From: an uncultured bacterium
Lineage (GTDB): Bacteria; Cyanobacteriota; Vampirovibrionia; Gastranaerophilales; Gastranaerophilaceae
Direction: 5' to 3'
Length of the DNA stretch: 64,000 nucleotides
Assembly (NCBI GenBank): GCA_902763805.1
Contig: CACWTN010000006.1
Location: 1 to 64,000, forward strand
Shown here piece after piece: positions 13,876-23,477 of the stretch; position 1 is the first letter of the stretch; the number at the start of each line of letters is the position of its first letter. The notes under the pieces are model-generated. The model saw only the letters and a program-made list of their open reading frames with translations. It was not told the DNA's origin and ran no database searches. The translations under genes were made by a program, and so were the position numbers.

Positions 13876-16800
13876 ATGAGAAAATACAGGAATTACATAA
13901 TATCTTTCATCGTATTACTGATATTTTGTATATCAATATGTTTTGTACCAATAGGCGCAACAAAATTAGTCCCGCAGGTAGAAAAACAATTTGAACATGA
14001 ACTGGGAATAAAGGTTCATATTGAAAAATTAATATTCCGTTTTGGTCCGTCATTAAAGATAAAAGCACCAATTATGCATTTAATGTATGAAGACGGACAA
14101 AAATTCGGACAGTTAGATGATGTTAAATTCTATGTACCCTGGTCGACTTTGTTTAAAGACGAAGTTTGCGTAAAAAGAATTTATGCAAATAATTTTATTG
14201 CTAGGATAAATTCTGACGATAAATATCTCCCGGCACTTATTGATAAGCTGAACTCAAAAGAATATAACATGTACCCCAATATACAGCTAAGAGCGTATAA
14301 TATTAATTTTAAATCTGCAAAGAACAACAAAAACTACACTCTGACAGGAACAACACTTGACCTGATTAAACTTGAAAAGGTTAAAAATATAAAAATAAAT
14401 ACCGAAGGGGATGTATTAATTAATAATAAACCATATATCAAGTATAATCTGGCAATTGCACCTTATATAGAACCAGACAAGAATTTTGCGTCAAATTTCA
14501 CTCTGGAGGAATTAGTAACGCAAATAGAAAATCTTGATTTTCACTCTGAAATAATTGCAGATTTAAAATTATACAATAATCTTAATAATGAACTTCAGAT
14601 ATCAGGTACTGCGAATATAGATAATATATCAGTTCTTGATCCTGATAATAAAAACCCAAAAAGCTTCATTTATCTGACTTTCCTCGGAAATAAGGTTGGC
14701 ATTCTTTCAAATATTTATGCAGCTCAGGACAAGAAAATCTATGCTCAGGGTGTTATAAATAATTCAAAGAAACCTGAAATCGATTTAAAGGTTAAAACGG
14801 ATGAAATTAAGCTGTCAGACATATACAAAAAACTTAAATTGTTTGTTGATTGTTCAAAATATAAAGTTATTGATAATATTGACGGCAAAATGCTTGCAGA
14901 TTTTACGATTAAAGGTGATTTAAACAAACTCAAATCAAGCGGTTATTTAAAAATCAATAATGCCTCACTGCATGCCGGTAATCTTATGATTAATAACATA
15001 AGTTCTGATATTGATTTTTCAAATAACATGATTACCGTCTCAAATGCAGTTGGTTACGTAAATTCTGCGCCTATTATACTAAAAGGGACATATGATAAAA
15101 ATATTGATATGGAACTTTTAATGAATAAAGTTCCGTTAAAACACCTTATGCCGGAAATATTCGGGGTTGAACAGGGGATAATCTCTTTAAACGCAAAGAT
15201 ATCAGGAACTCTCGATAATATTATTCATAAAGAGAATATTCAAATTGATAATTTTAAAGCATCTAAAGATAAAAACACAATAACATTTGATACGCTTAAG
15301 GTTGATACTAATAAAGAAAGCTCGGCTTATATATCAAATATTGTAATTAAACCCCAATTAACTGAAAGAATTAAGCTGCCGCTGCTTAAAATTATTATTA
15401 ACGAAAATAATCTGAAAATACCTGAAACAAATATATTTATGCCTAATTCAAATATAAAAGCTAAAGCAGAAATTACTGATTATAATAACAATAATATAAT
15501 TTTCAGCTCAGCTTTTAACGGTTTTATTAATTCAAAGGATTTAAGCGGAATAACAAAAACTTCTGCAATATACCCGATTAAACTTAATATAAGCGGGAAT
15601 AAAGATATACAAAACATTGACGGACAGGTTCAAATTGTTAAAGCAATATTGCTGAATGAGCCGTCGCTGATTAATTTGGAAGCCAAACTTGAAAATAACG
15701 TATTAAAGATTGATGATTTAAGTTTATCGGCATTTAACAGCGATTTTAACTCCAACATTAAATCTTTAATTAAAAACAATAAAAAGGTAATAATATCAGG
15801 TAATGTAGAAGATATTAAAAATCCGTATTTAAAAAACATAAGAATATTTATACCTCAGTCTGTAAATTTCAACATTAATGATGTAATAGCGCAAATAAAA
15901 TGTGACTTGTTTATTAATGGTGATATCAAGAAACCTGAAATAGTCGGTCAGTTATCTGCGCAGAATTTAATTGTTCAGTATCTGCAATTGGTTGCAAACA
16001 ATTTAAGTGTTGAATTTAACAAGAATATAGCAGTTATTAACACTCCGGCTATCAAGCTTGGAGATATGTCTGCCGGCTTCAATGCAACCGTATCAACTGA
16101 TTTTTCAAAAGAGTTGTTCATTAAAAATATTAATATCAAATCTAAATATATAAATACAGATACAATTTTAATGTACAAAGACAAACTTTTATCTGTATAT
16201 CCGATACATATACAGGATGGTAAATTATACTCCGAAAGACTATCTGCTTCTTTATACAATTCGCCGTTATATATGTCGGCATTAAATGCAGATTTTTCAC
16301 TATTAAATAATCACCTTAAGATAAATAATCTGTCATCTGAGCTTTATAACGGAAAATTAGCCGGAAATATTGATTTTAATCTAAAAGATGAAAGTTTTAT
16401 ATCTAAAATTCAGGGACGCGGTGTCAGCGCATCACCAATATTTGATGTTATCGCAATAAAAAAAGACACTGTAAGCGGTATTATGGACTTTGATACAGTA
16501 CTGAACGGCTCCCTGCTTTCAAAAAATTCACTAAACGGCAATATAAAATTTGATGTACATAACGGGCACATGGGTACGCTCGGAAAACTTGAACATTTGC
16601 TATATGCGCAAAACGTAATTGCGGATAATATGCTCAGAACCTCTTTAAGCGTTGTAACAAAAGCAATCACACTGAAAGATACAGGTTTATTCAAGTATTT
16701 CAGAGGTGATATAACAATGAAGGATGGTGTTGCAAATATTAATATGATGCAATCACAAGGTCCTCTAATGGCTCTTTATATAAAAGGGCAGTATTATCCT

Positions 16801-17139
16801 GCAACTGATTACGCAAAACTTATTGTACTGGGCAGACTTTCTGACGAAATAATCAGCGGTTTAGGCGCATTTGGTGAATTTTCAGTTAATAAATTGATGA
16901 TAATGCTTACGGGAGATGACAATAAGCTTAATATTAAGGTCGATGATATTGACAAACTTCCGCAGCTGCCAATGAAAAACACAAAGGAATTCAGAACCGT
17001 TATTAACGGCATACTTGAAAAACCAAGTTCTGTTATATTATTCAACTGGATATCATACAGCCAAAAATCATTGAGGCAGAATGAAGTTCCTGCTTCAAGT
17101 GAAAAGCTTCCTGACTTTATTGAAGCTCTGCCTTATTAA
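13876..17139 (+). CDS. Large AsmA/TamB-like envelope protein
   Basis: 1087 residues: an N-terminal membrane anchor (about 8-28), then about 1000 residues of repetitive beta-strand sequence rich in Asn, Ile, Lys and Asp. Near the C-terminus is an AsmA_2-like region (GLGAFGEFSVNKLMIMLTG and following). Proteins of the AsmA/YhdP/TamB group form long periplasmic beta bridges that carry phospholipids between the membranes of didermic bacteria. The length and the single anchor fit that role. Pairing with a MalK-type ATPase is unusual and may be only an operon coincidence. Family call good, exact role inferred. Confidence 0.7.
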   Translation: MRKYRNYIISFIVLLIFCISICFVPIGATKLVPQVEKQFEHELGIKVHIEKLIFRFGPSLKIKAPIMHLMYEDGQKFGQLDDVKFYVPWSTLFKDEVCVKRIYANNFIARINSDDKYLPALIDKLNSKEYNMYPNIQLRAYNINFKSAKNNKNYTLTGTTLDLIKLEKVKNIKINTEGDVLINNKPYIKYNLAIAPYIEPDKNFASNFTLEELVTQIENLDFHSEIIADLKLYNNLNNELQISGTANIDNISVLDPDNKNPKSFIYLTFLGNKVGILSNIYAAQDKKIYAQGVINNSKKPEIDLKVKTDEIKLSDIYKKLKLFVDCSKYKVIDNIDGKMLADFTIKGDLNKLKSSGYLKINNASLHAGNLMINNISSDIDFSNNMITVSNAVGYVNSAPIILKGTYDKNIDMELLMNKVPLKHLMPEIFGVEQGIISLNAKISGTLDNIIHKENIQIDNFKASKDKNTITFDTLKVDTNKESSAYISNIVIKPQLTERIKLPLLKIIINENNLKIPETNIFMPNSNIKAKAEITDYNNNNIIFSSAFNGFINSKDLSGITKTSAIYPIKLNISGNKDIQNIDGQVQIVKAILLNEPSLINLEAKLENNVLKIDDLSLSAFNSDFNSNIKSLIKNNKKVIISGNVEDIKNPYLKNIRIFIPQSVNFNINDVIAQIKCDLFINGDIKKPEIVGQLSAQNLIVQYLQLVANNLSVEFNKNIAVINTPAIKLGDMSAGFNATVSTDFSKELFIKNINIKSKYINTDTILMYKDKLLSVYPIHIQDGKLYSERLSASLYNSPLYMSALNADFSLLNNHLKINNLSSELYNGKLAGNIDFNLKDESFISKIQGRGVSASPIFDVIAIKKDTVSGIMDFDTVLNGSLLSKNSLNGNIKFDVHNGHMGTLGKLEHLLYAQNVIADNMLRTSLSVVTKAITLKDTGLFKYFRGDITMKDGVANINMMQSQGPLMALYIKGQYYPATDYAKLIVLGRLSDEIISGLGAFGEFSVNKLMIMLTGDDNKLNIKVDDIDKLPQLPMKNTKEFRTVINGILEKPSSVILFNWISYSQKSLRQNEVPASSEKLPDFIEALPY

Positions 17140-17180
17140 CATTATTTGTATTTTCTTAAAAATAAATTATAATAAAAGAT

Positions 17181-17798
17181 ATGGAATTAATTCACTCAGA
17201 ACAAAAAATAAGCATAAATATTGAAAAAAATGATAAGCTTGTTGAGATTATCGGAACTATAAAAGAGGTTAAGGACGACCGTTTAATTGTTGATTTGCCT
17301 CAGTATTTTATGCGGTATGTTGAATACCTGGAAGTTGGTAAACCTTTATCTATTAAAATATTTTCAAGGTTGGGGACAATAGATTTTAATACCGTTGTAA
17401 TTACTTCTCCGCTAGAATCGGATTTCACAATCGAGCTTGATTACAATGCAATGAAATTGACTCCTGACAGTGAAGTACCTGAAATAGATGCAATAGAAAC
17501 ACTTAAATTACAAAAAGGCGATGAAGATTACATGCTCGTAAAAACCGCAAGCATTTCTATTGAAAAAATGATATGTATAAGTAATAACGAGCTTGAACTG
17601 GATAAAACGTTTGATTGCGAATTAATTTTACCAAAGGATTATGGTATAATAAACTTTAAAGCAACCGTAACAAAACGAGACATCGTTTATGATAATGAAT
17701 ATACACTCTCATGTTACGGTATGGATGAAGAAAACAGGCAATCATTACTATATTACATGTATATGTACGCTCTGGAGTACGGTGAACAGGAAGATTAA
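17181..17798 (+). CDS. YcgR/PilZ-like protein lacking the c-di-GMP motifs
   Basis: 205 residues with an N-terminal beta domain like the YcgR flagellar-brake fold (about 15-85: IIGTIKEVKDDRLIVDLP, then an IKIFS strand) and a C-terminal PilZ-like barrel (about 115-195: TASISIEKM, CELILP, FKATVTKR). The RxxxR and D/NxSxxG motifs that bind c-di-GMP are absent, so it may be a non-binding structural PilZ. There is no Shine-Dalgarno site; TATAAT ends 7 nt before the ATG, which suggests a leaderless message. The next gene overlaps by one base. Confidence 0.5.
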   Translation: MELIHSEQKISINIEKNDKLVEIIGTIKEVKDDRLIVDLPQYFMRYVEYLEVGKPLSIKIFSRLGTIDFNTVVITSPLESDFTIELDYNAMKLTPDSEVPEIDAIETLKLQKGDEDYMLVKTASISIEKMICISNNELELDKTFDCELILPKDYGIINFKATVTKRDIVYDNEYTLSCYGMDEENRQSLLYYMYMYALEYGEQED

Positions 17799-19390
17799 TG
17801 AAAAAAACAGTTGATGACGAAAATAAAACAGAAACAAATAAACGCAATAAAATGTTTGATCAGGTAGAAAGATGCAAAATTGATTTACAGAAAGATCCGA
17901 CAAACCCTGCACTTCACGTAAGGTTAGGCGATTTATATTTAAAATGGCACCTGGATATATTTAATCCGGGACAATATATTGATGATGCTATTACAGAGTA
18001 TCAGTTCGCCATGGAATCATTACTTGATTCACACGAAATATTTTATAAATTAGGTCTGGCATTCTATTATAAAGGTGATTTAGATAAGGCCATTAATTAT
18101 TTTACAACGGCACTTGAAAAGAAAAACGGATATTATGATGCTTATTATATGCTTGCAGAAACATTTGTAAAAAAAGCTCATTTTACGGATGCTATTGACG
18201 CTGCAGAAACAGCTGTACAATGTTCACGTTTTTGTTCATCCAGCGCACATTATTTATTGTATAAATTGTATGATGCACTTTCTTTTAAAAACCCCAGAAC
18301 CAAAATGAAAGCATTATATGAAAAAATTATTTCTGTTTTATTAATACCATTTGATAAGACAGCTATTAAAAACATTTTAAAACACATTTCAAACTTAAGA
18401 TTTCTTCCGCTGTTTTTAAAAGGTTTTTATGCAATACAGCTTAAAAATTACGGTCATGCGGTAGAAACATATAAAGAAGCAATAGAAATTGCTCCCGGAT
18501 TTGCACCGTTATACTGTGTATTAGGTGATATTTATTTATCAACGGGTTACTTTGAAGACGCAATAACCGAATATAAAATGGCAATATGGCTAGACCCGTT
18601 TAATATTGCAGCTAACAGACATTTATGCCGTGCTTATGAAGAACAGGGTGATTATAATCATGCGATAGATATTTATAACAGACTTATTGCAATGGCGCCA
18701 AACATACCTGATTTATATTCAAATCTGGCAAATATTTATTATATAAAAGGCGAATTTGATTTGGCAATATCAAATTATCAAACTGCAATAACCCTTAACC
18801 CAAATCCGTCCTGGACCAGCATTATTGCCCAGACAATGGGATTTGTATATCAGGAAAATAAATCTGACCCGGATGCTGCTATATCAGCATACCAGACTGC
18901 TTATGTTCTTACGCCGGAAGACATTGATATATATGTAAACCTTGGAAGTGCATTCTATGATAAAGAAGATTATGATAATGCACTGCAGATTTACAGACAG
19001 GCGCTTGAGTTCCAGCCGCACAATGCTAAAATACATTGTAACCTGGGTTTCTTGTACTGGGGTAAGGGTGATACTGAAGAAGCTATGAAGTCATATGAGC
19101 TTGCTATTAAGTATAACGACCAGTATGATATTGCATATAATAACCTTGGTGTTATTTATCTTGATGACCTTGGCAGAGTCAAAAAATCTATTGAGCTGTT
19201 CAGAAAAGCAGTAGAAACAAATCCGAATTACGCTCTGGCACATTTTAATCTGGCAAGGGCAATATCTATTGTCGGAGATAAAGTTGAGGCTGCGAAACTT
19301 TATCAAATGGCTCAGGATATTAATAAAGTTACTCAGGAAATCGATCCAAAAGACATAGCTGATAAAATTAGTGAATTATTTGAATCATAA
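17798..19390 (+). CDS. TPR-repeat protein
   Basis: 530 residues, made almost wholly of tetratricopeptide repeats; many units show the W-LG-Y-A-F-A-P pattern (for example NLGSAFYDKEDYDNALQIY). There is no signal peptide or membrane helix. TPR arrays are scaffolds for protein complexes. The overlap with the PilZ-like gene suggests the two work together. The region before the repeats (1-40) is charged and probably disordered. The specific partner is unknown. Confidence 0.85.
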   Translation: MKKTVDDENKTETNKRNKMFDQVERCKIDLQKDPTNPALHVRLGDLYLKWHLDIFNPGQYIDDAITEYQFAMESLLDSHEIFYKLGLAFYYKGDLDKAINYFTTALEKKNGYYDAYYMLAETFVKKAHFTDAIDAAETAVQCSRFCSSSAHYLLYKLYDALSFKNPRTKMKALYEKIISVLLIPFDKTAIKNILKHISNLRFLPLFLKGFYAIQLKNYGHAVETYKEAIEIAPGFAPLYCVLGDIYLSTGYFEDAITEYKMAIWLDPFNIAANRHLCRAYEEQGDYNHAIDIYNRLIAMAPNIPDLYSNLANIYYIKGEFDLAISNYQTAITLNPNPSWTSIIAQTMGFVYQENKSDPDAAISAYQTAYVLTPEDIDIYVNLGSAFYDKEDYDNALQIYRQALEFQPHNAKIHCNLGFLYWGKGDTEEAMKSYELAIKYNDQYDIAYNNLGVIYLDDLGRVKKSIELFRKAVETNPNYALAHFNLARAISIVGDKVEAAKLYQMAQDINKVTQEIDPKDIADKISELFES

Positions 19391-19432
19391 TTTGCGTTTA
19401 TAATTATTTTGTCATATAGTAATTAAACAAGT

Positions 19433-20317
19433 ATGAGTGAAGATGATAATAAGGGTTTTGCCCATATAATACAAAAAGAGATAGATTCTGACGATAAAAT
19501 ATTAAAACCTGATTTCAACCAAAAGACAGGACGGGAGTTTCTTGCGTTTTATTTGCAGTCAAAATTTAAACAGGTAATGGCTTATGACAATAAAGCAGAA
19601 CAACCGATATTTAACAGCATTAAGCATGATTTTATAAACAGATTTACAAAAAGGCTTGTACAGAATCCTGCAAAGCGTATTATGATTGGCATAACAGGTG
19701 AATCAGCTTCAGGAAAATCTACTATATGTAATGAAATTAAACGTGTTATTGAAAAGTTTGATATGCCGGTTACAATTTTATCTACCGATAATTACTTTAA
19801 TGATATTTCGGCATTAATTAAGAAATTCGGAACATTTGATAATTTGAGAGATAACGGTTATGATGTCGATTCTCCGAACAGTTTTCAGCTTGATATACTA
19901 AAAGCCGACTTGGAAAGTATTTCACAGGGAAATGATATATATACTCCTGAATATCTCTTAAACGGAACAGGAGTATCAGTTCCGCACGCAAAATTCGTGC
20001 CCTCTAAAAAAATAGTTGTTGTTGAAGGCATGGCATCTATGTACGGTGATAACAAAGATATTTTTGATATAAAGGTATACGTTGAAACTGATTTCAATAT
20101 AAGAAAAGAACGTTTTATGCGCAGAGCATGTACTGAAAGAAATCAGGACCCCGAAAATGCAAAAAAACACTGGGAATATATATTAGGAGCGGGTGAAAAA
20201 TATGTAAAACCATACAGATTTGACGCCGATATTATTGTAAACGGAGATTCTGACCTGACGTATTTTTCACAGATTTTGGAATATTTTTATACAATTACAA
20301 ACAATTTTGAAAGTTAG
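19433..20317 (+). CDS. Uridine kinase-like P-loop kinase
   Basis: A P-loop kinase of the uridine kinase/phosphoribulokinase family: Walker A GESASGKST at residues 89-97, then STDNYFND (like the uridine kinase DDFY region) and a VVVEGMAS strand. The family phosphorylates nucleosides, pantothenate or ribulose phosphate; uridine kinase is the nearest match by eye. An 80-residue N-terminal helical extension is unusual for Udk. The last bases overlap the stop of the convergent calpain-like gene by 4 bp. No ribosome site is visible, but TATAGT at about 12 nt upstream of the ATG suggests a very short leader. Confidence 0.7.
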   Translation: MSEDDNKGFAHIIQKEIDSDDKILKPDFNQKTGREFLAFYLQSKFKQVMAYDNKAEQPIFNSIKHDFINRFTKRLVQNPAKRIMIGITGESASGKSTICNEIKRVIEKFDMPVTILSTDNYFNDISALIKKFGTFDNLRDNGYDVDSPNSFQLDILKADLESISQGNDIYTPEYLLNGTGVSVPHAKFVPSKKIVVVEGMASMYGDNKDIFDIKVYVETDFNIRKERFMRRACTERNQDPENAKKHWEYILGAGEKYVKPYRFDADIIVNGDSDLTYFSQILEYFYTITNNFES

Positions 20318-21072
20318 TTTTCTAAATCTTTATTAAAATATCCGACAATAAATTTAAATGTATTTAAAGCCGAGTCTATACTCATTGTTTTTATTATATT
20401 ACCGCGTTTATTTTTTACAGTAACCGTATTGTTGTCCAAATCAACATCTTCAAGCACATATACGTGCCATGTTCTTCCGTCAAGCATTTTTAATCCCGTA
20501 CCAATTACAAGACTATGCTCTTTGTCTGTTTGCATTCGTTTAAACAGTTCCATTACTTCATTGCGTTTTGAGCTTAAATCTACATTAAAGTCCATTTCAG
20601 CAATATTAACAGTTGGTTCTATACCTGTCAAAATAGTCATAAAATGTGATGGAATACTGTTTTCAAAAGTGTATGTCTTAAAGTCGTCAGTAAATCTGCA
20701 AATCCATGGTTTTGCTTTATAACGTTTTTCATATTCTCCGACAGAAACGTCTATACTTCTAATAATCTCATTATCCTGTGCCTTATAAAGCTTTTCATAT
20801 CCTTTAACAGCGGTATCTGTAGGAATTTGGTATTTTTCTCTAAATCCGTCGGGCGCATATAAATAACAATTTATCATGCTTTTATTGTAGTCATCATGCT
20901 GAATATGTTCTTTTAATATCTTTCTGCCGTTCTTTGTATGAGATAATGTTTCAAGCGTAGTCATAATATAGCAGTCGCTAAAATGCTGTTGAGCACTGCT
21001 GAATCCGTCAATTTCCTTATCGGTAATTGCAGATTTAAAACCAATATTATACAAATTTAGACTACACTTCAT
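20314..21072 (-). CDS. Calpain (C2)-like cysteine protease homologue, cytoplasmic
   Basis: 252 residues with the layout of a calpain protease core. FSDCYIMTTLETLSHT (about 31-46) corresponds to the calpain GDCWFLAAL motif with the catalytic Cys. TWHVYVLEDVDLDNNTVTVKNKRG (about 207-230) corresponds to the HAY and NPWG region, with His and Asn in place. The usual Trp after the active Asn is not there, so activity is uncertain. No signal peptide is present. It stands alone between two plus-strand genes. The alternative is an unrelated papain-like fold. Confidence 0.5.
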   Translation of the reverse strand: MKCSLNLYNIGFKSAITDKEIDGFSSAQQHFSDCYIMTTLETLSHTKNGRKILKEHIQHDDYNKSMINCYLYAPDGFREKYQIPTDTAVKGYEKLYKAQDNEIIRSIDVSVGEYEKRYKAKPWICRFTDDFKTYTFENSIPSHFMTILTGIEPTVNIAEMDFNVDLSSKRNEVMELFKRMQTDKEHSLVIGTGLKMLDGRTWHVYVLEDVDLDNNTVTVKNKRGNIIKTMSIDSALNTFKFIVGYFNKDLEN

Positions 21073-21102
21073 ATATCTATTAAAATAAAAAACATTAAAT
21101 TA

Positions 21103-21131
21103 TTGCTAAATTGTTTCAAAAATGTTACAAT
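21103..21131 (+). promoter_or_regulatory. Promoter of the rpiB-rsfS operon
   Basis: TTGCTA (21103-21108), a 17-bp spacer and TACAAT (21126-21131). Transcription from about 21138 fits the rpiB start at 21155 and excludes an earlier start at 21122. Confidence 0.6.
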
Positions 21132-21154
21132 TTAAAGGGATAAGGGAAAGCTTT

Positions 21155-21580
21155 ATGCAGAAGATTATTATAGCATCAGACCATGGCGGGTATAATTTAA
21201 AAAATCAGATAATTAATCATTTAAAAGAAACAGATGCGGAAGTTGAAGACTATGGCTGCTATAATACTGAGTCTTGCGATTATCCTTTATATGCCCAAAA
21301 AGTTGCCGATGTGGTAAGCAAAAATCCTGATATAAAAGGAATTTTGGTCTGTGGTACAGGAATCGGAATGTCTATTGCTGCCAACAGATATAAAAATGTT
21401 AGGGCATCGCATTGTACAGACACATTTTCAGCACGTATGACAAGAATGCATAATGACTCAAATATTTTGTGTTTGGGAGAACGAATAACCGGCGCAGGCT
21501 TGGCGCTTGATATAGTTGATATTTGGCTTAATACTGCTTTTGAAGGCGGTAGACATAAAAAACGTATAGACATGATATAA
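21155..21580 (+). CDS. rpiB: Ribose-5-phosphate isomerase B
   Basis: Interconverts ribose 5-phosphate and ribulose 5-phosphate in the pentose phosphate pathway. The SDHGGYNLK motif at the N-terminus and CGTGIGMSIAANR near residue 65 (catalytic Cys) are typical of RpiB/LacAB enzymes. The start at 21155 gives the normal 141-residue length and has an AAGGGA site. The gene is followed 8 bp later by rsfS. Confidence 0.93.
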   Translation: MQKIIIASDHGGYNLKNQIINHLKETDAEVEDYGCYNTESCDYPLYAQKVADVVSKNPDIKGILVCGTGIGMSIAANRYKNVRASHCTDTFSARMTRMHNDSNILCLGERITGAGLALDIVDIWLNTAFEGGRHKKRIDMI

Positions 21581-21588
21581 GGATTTTA

Positions 21589-21993
21589 ATGGAAGAAATA
21601 ACATCATACAAACTGGCTTGTGTAATTGCAAGAATATTAGACGAAAAGATTGCAAGTAACATTTCTATATTAAATATAAGCAATGTTTCTTCATTTGCTG
21701 ATTATTTCGTTATTTGTTCTGCACAGACAAGCACTCAGGTTAAATCATTAACCGAAAATTTGTCAGAGAAGGTTAAAAATAAACTTCAAAGACTTCCTAT
21801 CGGCAAAGAAAATGATGAAAAAAACCGATGGAATTTAATAGATTACGGCGATGTTGTAGTGCATATTTTGAAAGAAGAAGAACGTGCAACATACGCAATA
21901 GAAAAATTTTGGAACCACGCATTCAGTATACCGAGAGATACTTGGCTGAAAGAGTCGGTTGAATACTCAGAATACGAAAATATTGAAAGATAG
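21589..21993 (+). CDS. rsfS: Ribosomal silencing factor RsfS (YbeB/Iojap family)
   Basis: 134 residues with the conserved Iojap blocks: ILNISNVSSFADYFVICSA, the STQVKSL helix, and WNLIDYGDVVVHIL. RsfS binds L14 on the 50S subunit and blocks joining with 30S when nutrients are short. It lies in an operon with rpiB and a TPR gene. Confidence 0.93.
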   Translation: MEEITSYKLACVIARILDEKIASNISILNISNVSSFADYFVICSAQTSTQVKSLTENLSEKVKNKLQRLPIGKENDEKNRWNLIDYGDVVVHILKEEERATYAIEKFWNHAFSIPRDTWLKESVEYSEYENIER

Positions 21994-21997
21994 GATT

Positions 21998-23068
21998 ATG
22001 GATAAAAAAGAAATAAGTAAAGCAATAGAAAAAACTGTTTTAAAGATGGCTATAGAGCCAAATAATACAGAAAATTACCATGAACTTGCAAAATATTATG
22101 CAATGGATAATCAGTACGAAAAGGTAATTTCAGTTTATGAGAGCCTGCTAGAGATTGATCCGAAAGACATTCAGACGTTACTCAATCTGGGCAGTATATG
22201 GTTTTATTCAAAAGAATACAAAAAAGCTCTTAAATACTTTAATCAGGCAATGCTGGTTAATCCTAGTAATTATCTTGTATATTATAATATGGCAAATACT
22301 TATGCAGAGATGAAAAATTTTGCAAAAGCACTCCATTATTATAACAGAACTCTTGACTTTAACTCTGAAGACCCTGAAATTTATAATGCAATTGCGCTTT
22401 TATATCACGATTTTGAAGATTATGTTGAAGCAAAAGCATATTATGAAAAATCATTATCTTTGGATAAAAATAATCTTACAGCACTTATTGATTTAGGCAA
22501 TGTATGCTTTAAGCTGTATGACCATAAATCAGCTCTTGAATACTATTTCAGAGTATTTGAGCTTGCACCGGAAAATAAAACAGTAGCGCTTTGTATAGCA
22601 AATACTTTGGCAATATGCAAAGAAAAAGAAAAATGCTATGAATACTTTGAAAAAGCCCTGAAATTAAGCGGTGATAATTATAAAGCATATATATGCTATG
22701 CGATTGCAAAATCAGATTTTAAAGATTATGATGACGCTGTAGAGCTTTATAAAAAAGCAATTGAAATAAATGGTAAAGAAGCAAATGCATATATATTGCT
22801 TGGCAACCTGTATTCAAATATTAAAAAATTTGATGAAGCAATTGAACAGTATAAGCAGGCATTACGAATTAATAAGCTTGATCCGAGTATATATGTTCTC
22901 ATAGCAAATGTATACTATATGAATAACGAAGTAGAGCGTGCAATTACCTCATACCGTTCAGCAGTAAATATGCGCCCTGAAAATGATGAATATAAACTGG
23001 TATTTATTCAGGTGCTTGAAGATTATATAAATGAAACAAGAAAAGGAGATTTGCTTGAATCAGCTTAA
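21998..23068 (+). CDS. TPR-repeat protein
   Basis: About 356 residues of consecutive TPR units (for example LLNLGSIWFYSKEYKKALKYF), with no signal peptide. The ATG at 21998, 4 nt after the rsfS stop and behind AGGA, is preferred over an earlier in-frame ATG inside rsfS. It probably acts as a cytoplasmic scaffold. Its 3' end overlaps the start of the membrane protein downstream. Confidence 0.8.
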   Translation: MDKKEISKAIEKTVLKMAIEPNNTENYHELAKYYAMDNQYEKVISVYESLLEIDPKDIQTLLNLGSIWFYSKEYKKALKYFNQAMLVNPSNYLVYYNMANTYAEMKNFAKALHYYNRTLDFNSEDPEIYNAIALLYHDFEDYVEAKAYYEKSLSLDKNNLTALIDLGNVCFKLYDHKSALEYYFRVFELAPENKTVALCIANTLAICKEKEKCYEYFEKALKLSGDNYKAYICYAIAKSDFKDYDDAVELYKKAIEINGKEANAYILLGNLYSNIKKFDEAIEQYKQALRINKLDPSIYVLIANVYYMNNEVERAITSYRSAVNMRPENDEYKLVFIQVLEDYINETRKGDLLESA

Positions 23069-23471
23069 TACAGTAAATCCTATGGAACGTATAATTGCGG
23101 TTGCATCATATTTAACTGCGGGTATTGCAGGTATTTTATGGCTGGTTTTAGCTGCATTTATGAAAAAACGTGTAAAAACTTTTCTTCTGTATCACATTAT
23201 GCAGGCTACATTTATATCTATTGCTTATGTTTTATTTATTGAATTATACAAGTGTCTATTTATTGTTCTTGTAAAAATTCCGATAATAAATTCACTGTTT
23301 TTATTTCTGAACGGTATAATATTTAACCCGCTGCCTTTATTTTGGGGCATGTCGTTAATGCAGGTTTGTACAACAACGCTGATAGTTTATTTAGCTGTAA
23401 CTTCATTTATGGGACAATTCAGCTATATTCCATGGGTTTCTGATATTATTAAAAGAGGCACGGGAGAATGA
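23055..23471 (+). CDS. Small multi-spanning membrane protein (possibly Tic20-like)
   Basis: About 138 residues with three or four membrane helices. The TTG at 23055 is chosen because AAGGAG lies six bases before it, inside the TPR gene end. The start of the protein (PMERIIAVASYLTAGIAG) and the later LLYHIMQA segment recall the Tic20/YCF60 family found in cyanobacteria and chloroplasts, but the match is weak by eye. It could instead be a DUF4870-like protein. It is the last gene of the rpiB transcript, converging on the next gene. Confidence 0.45.
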   Translation: MNQLNTVNPMERIIAVASYLTAGIAGILWLVLAAFMKKRVKTFLLYHIMQATFISIAYVLFIELYKCLFIVLVKIPIINSLFLFLNGIIFNPLPLFWGMSLMQVCTTTLIVYLAVTSFMGQFSYIPWVSDIIKRGTGE

Positions 23472-23477
23472 TCACAG

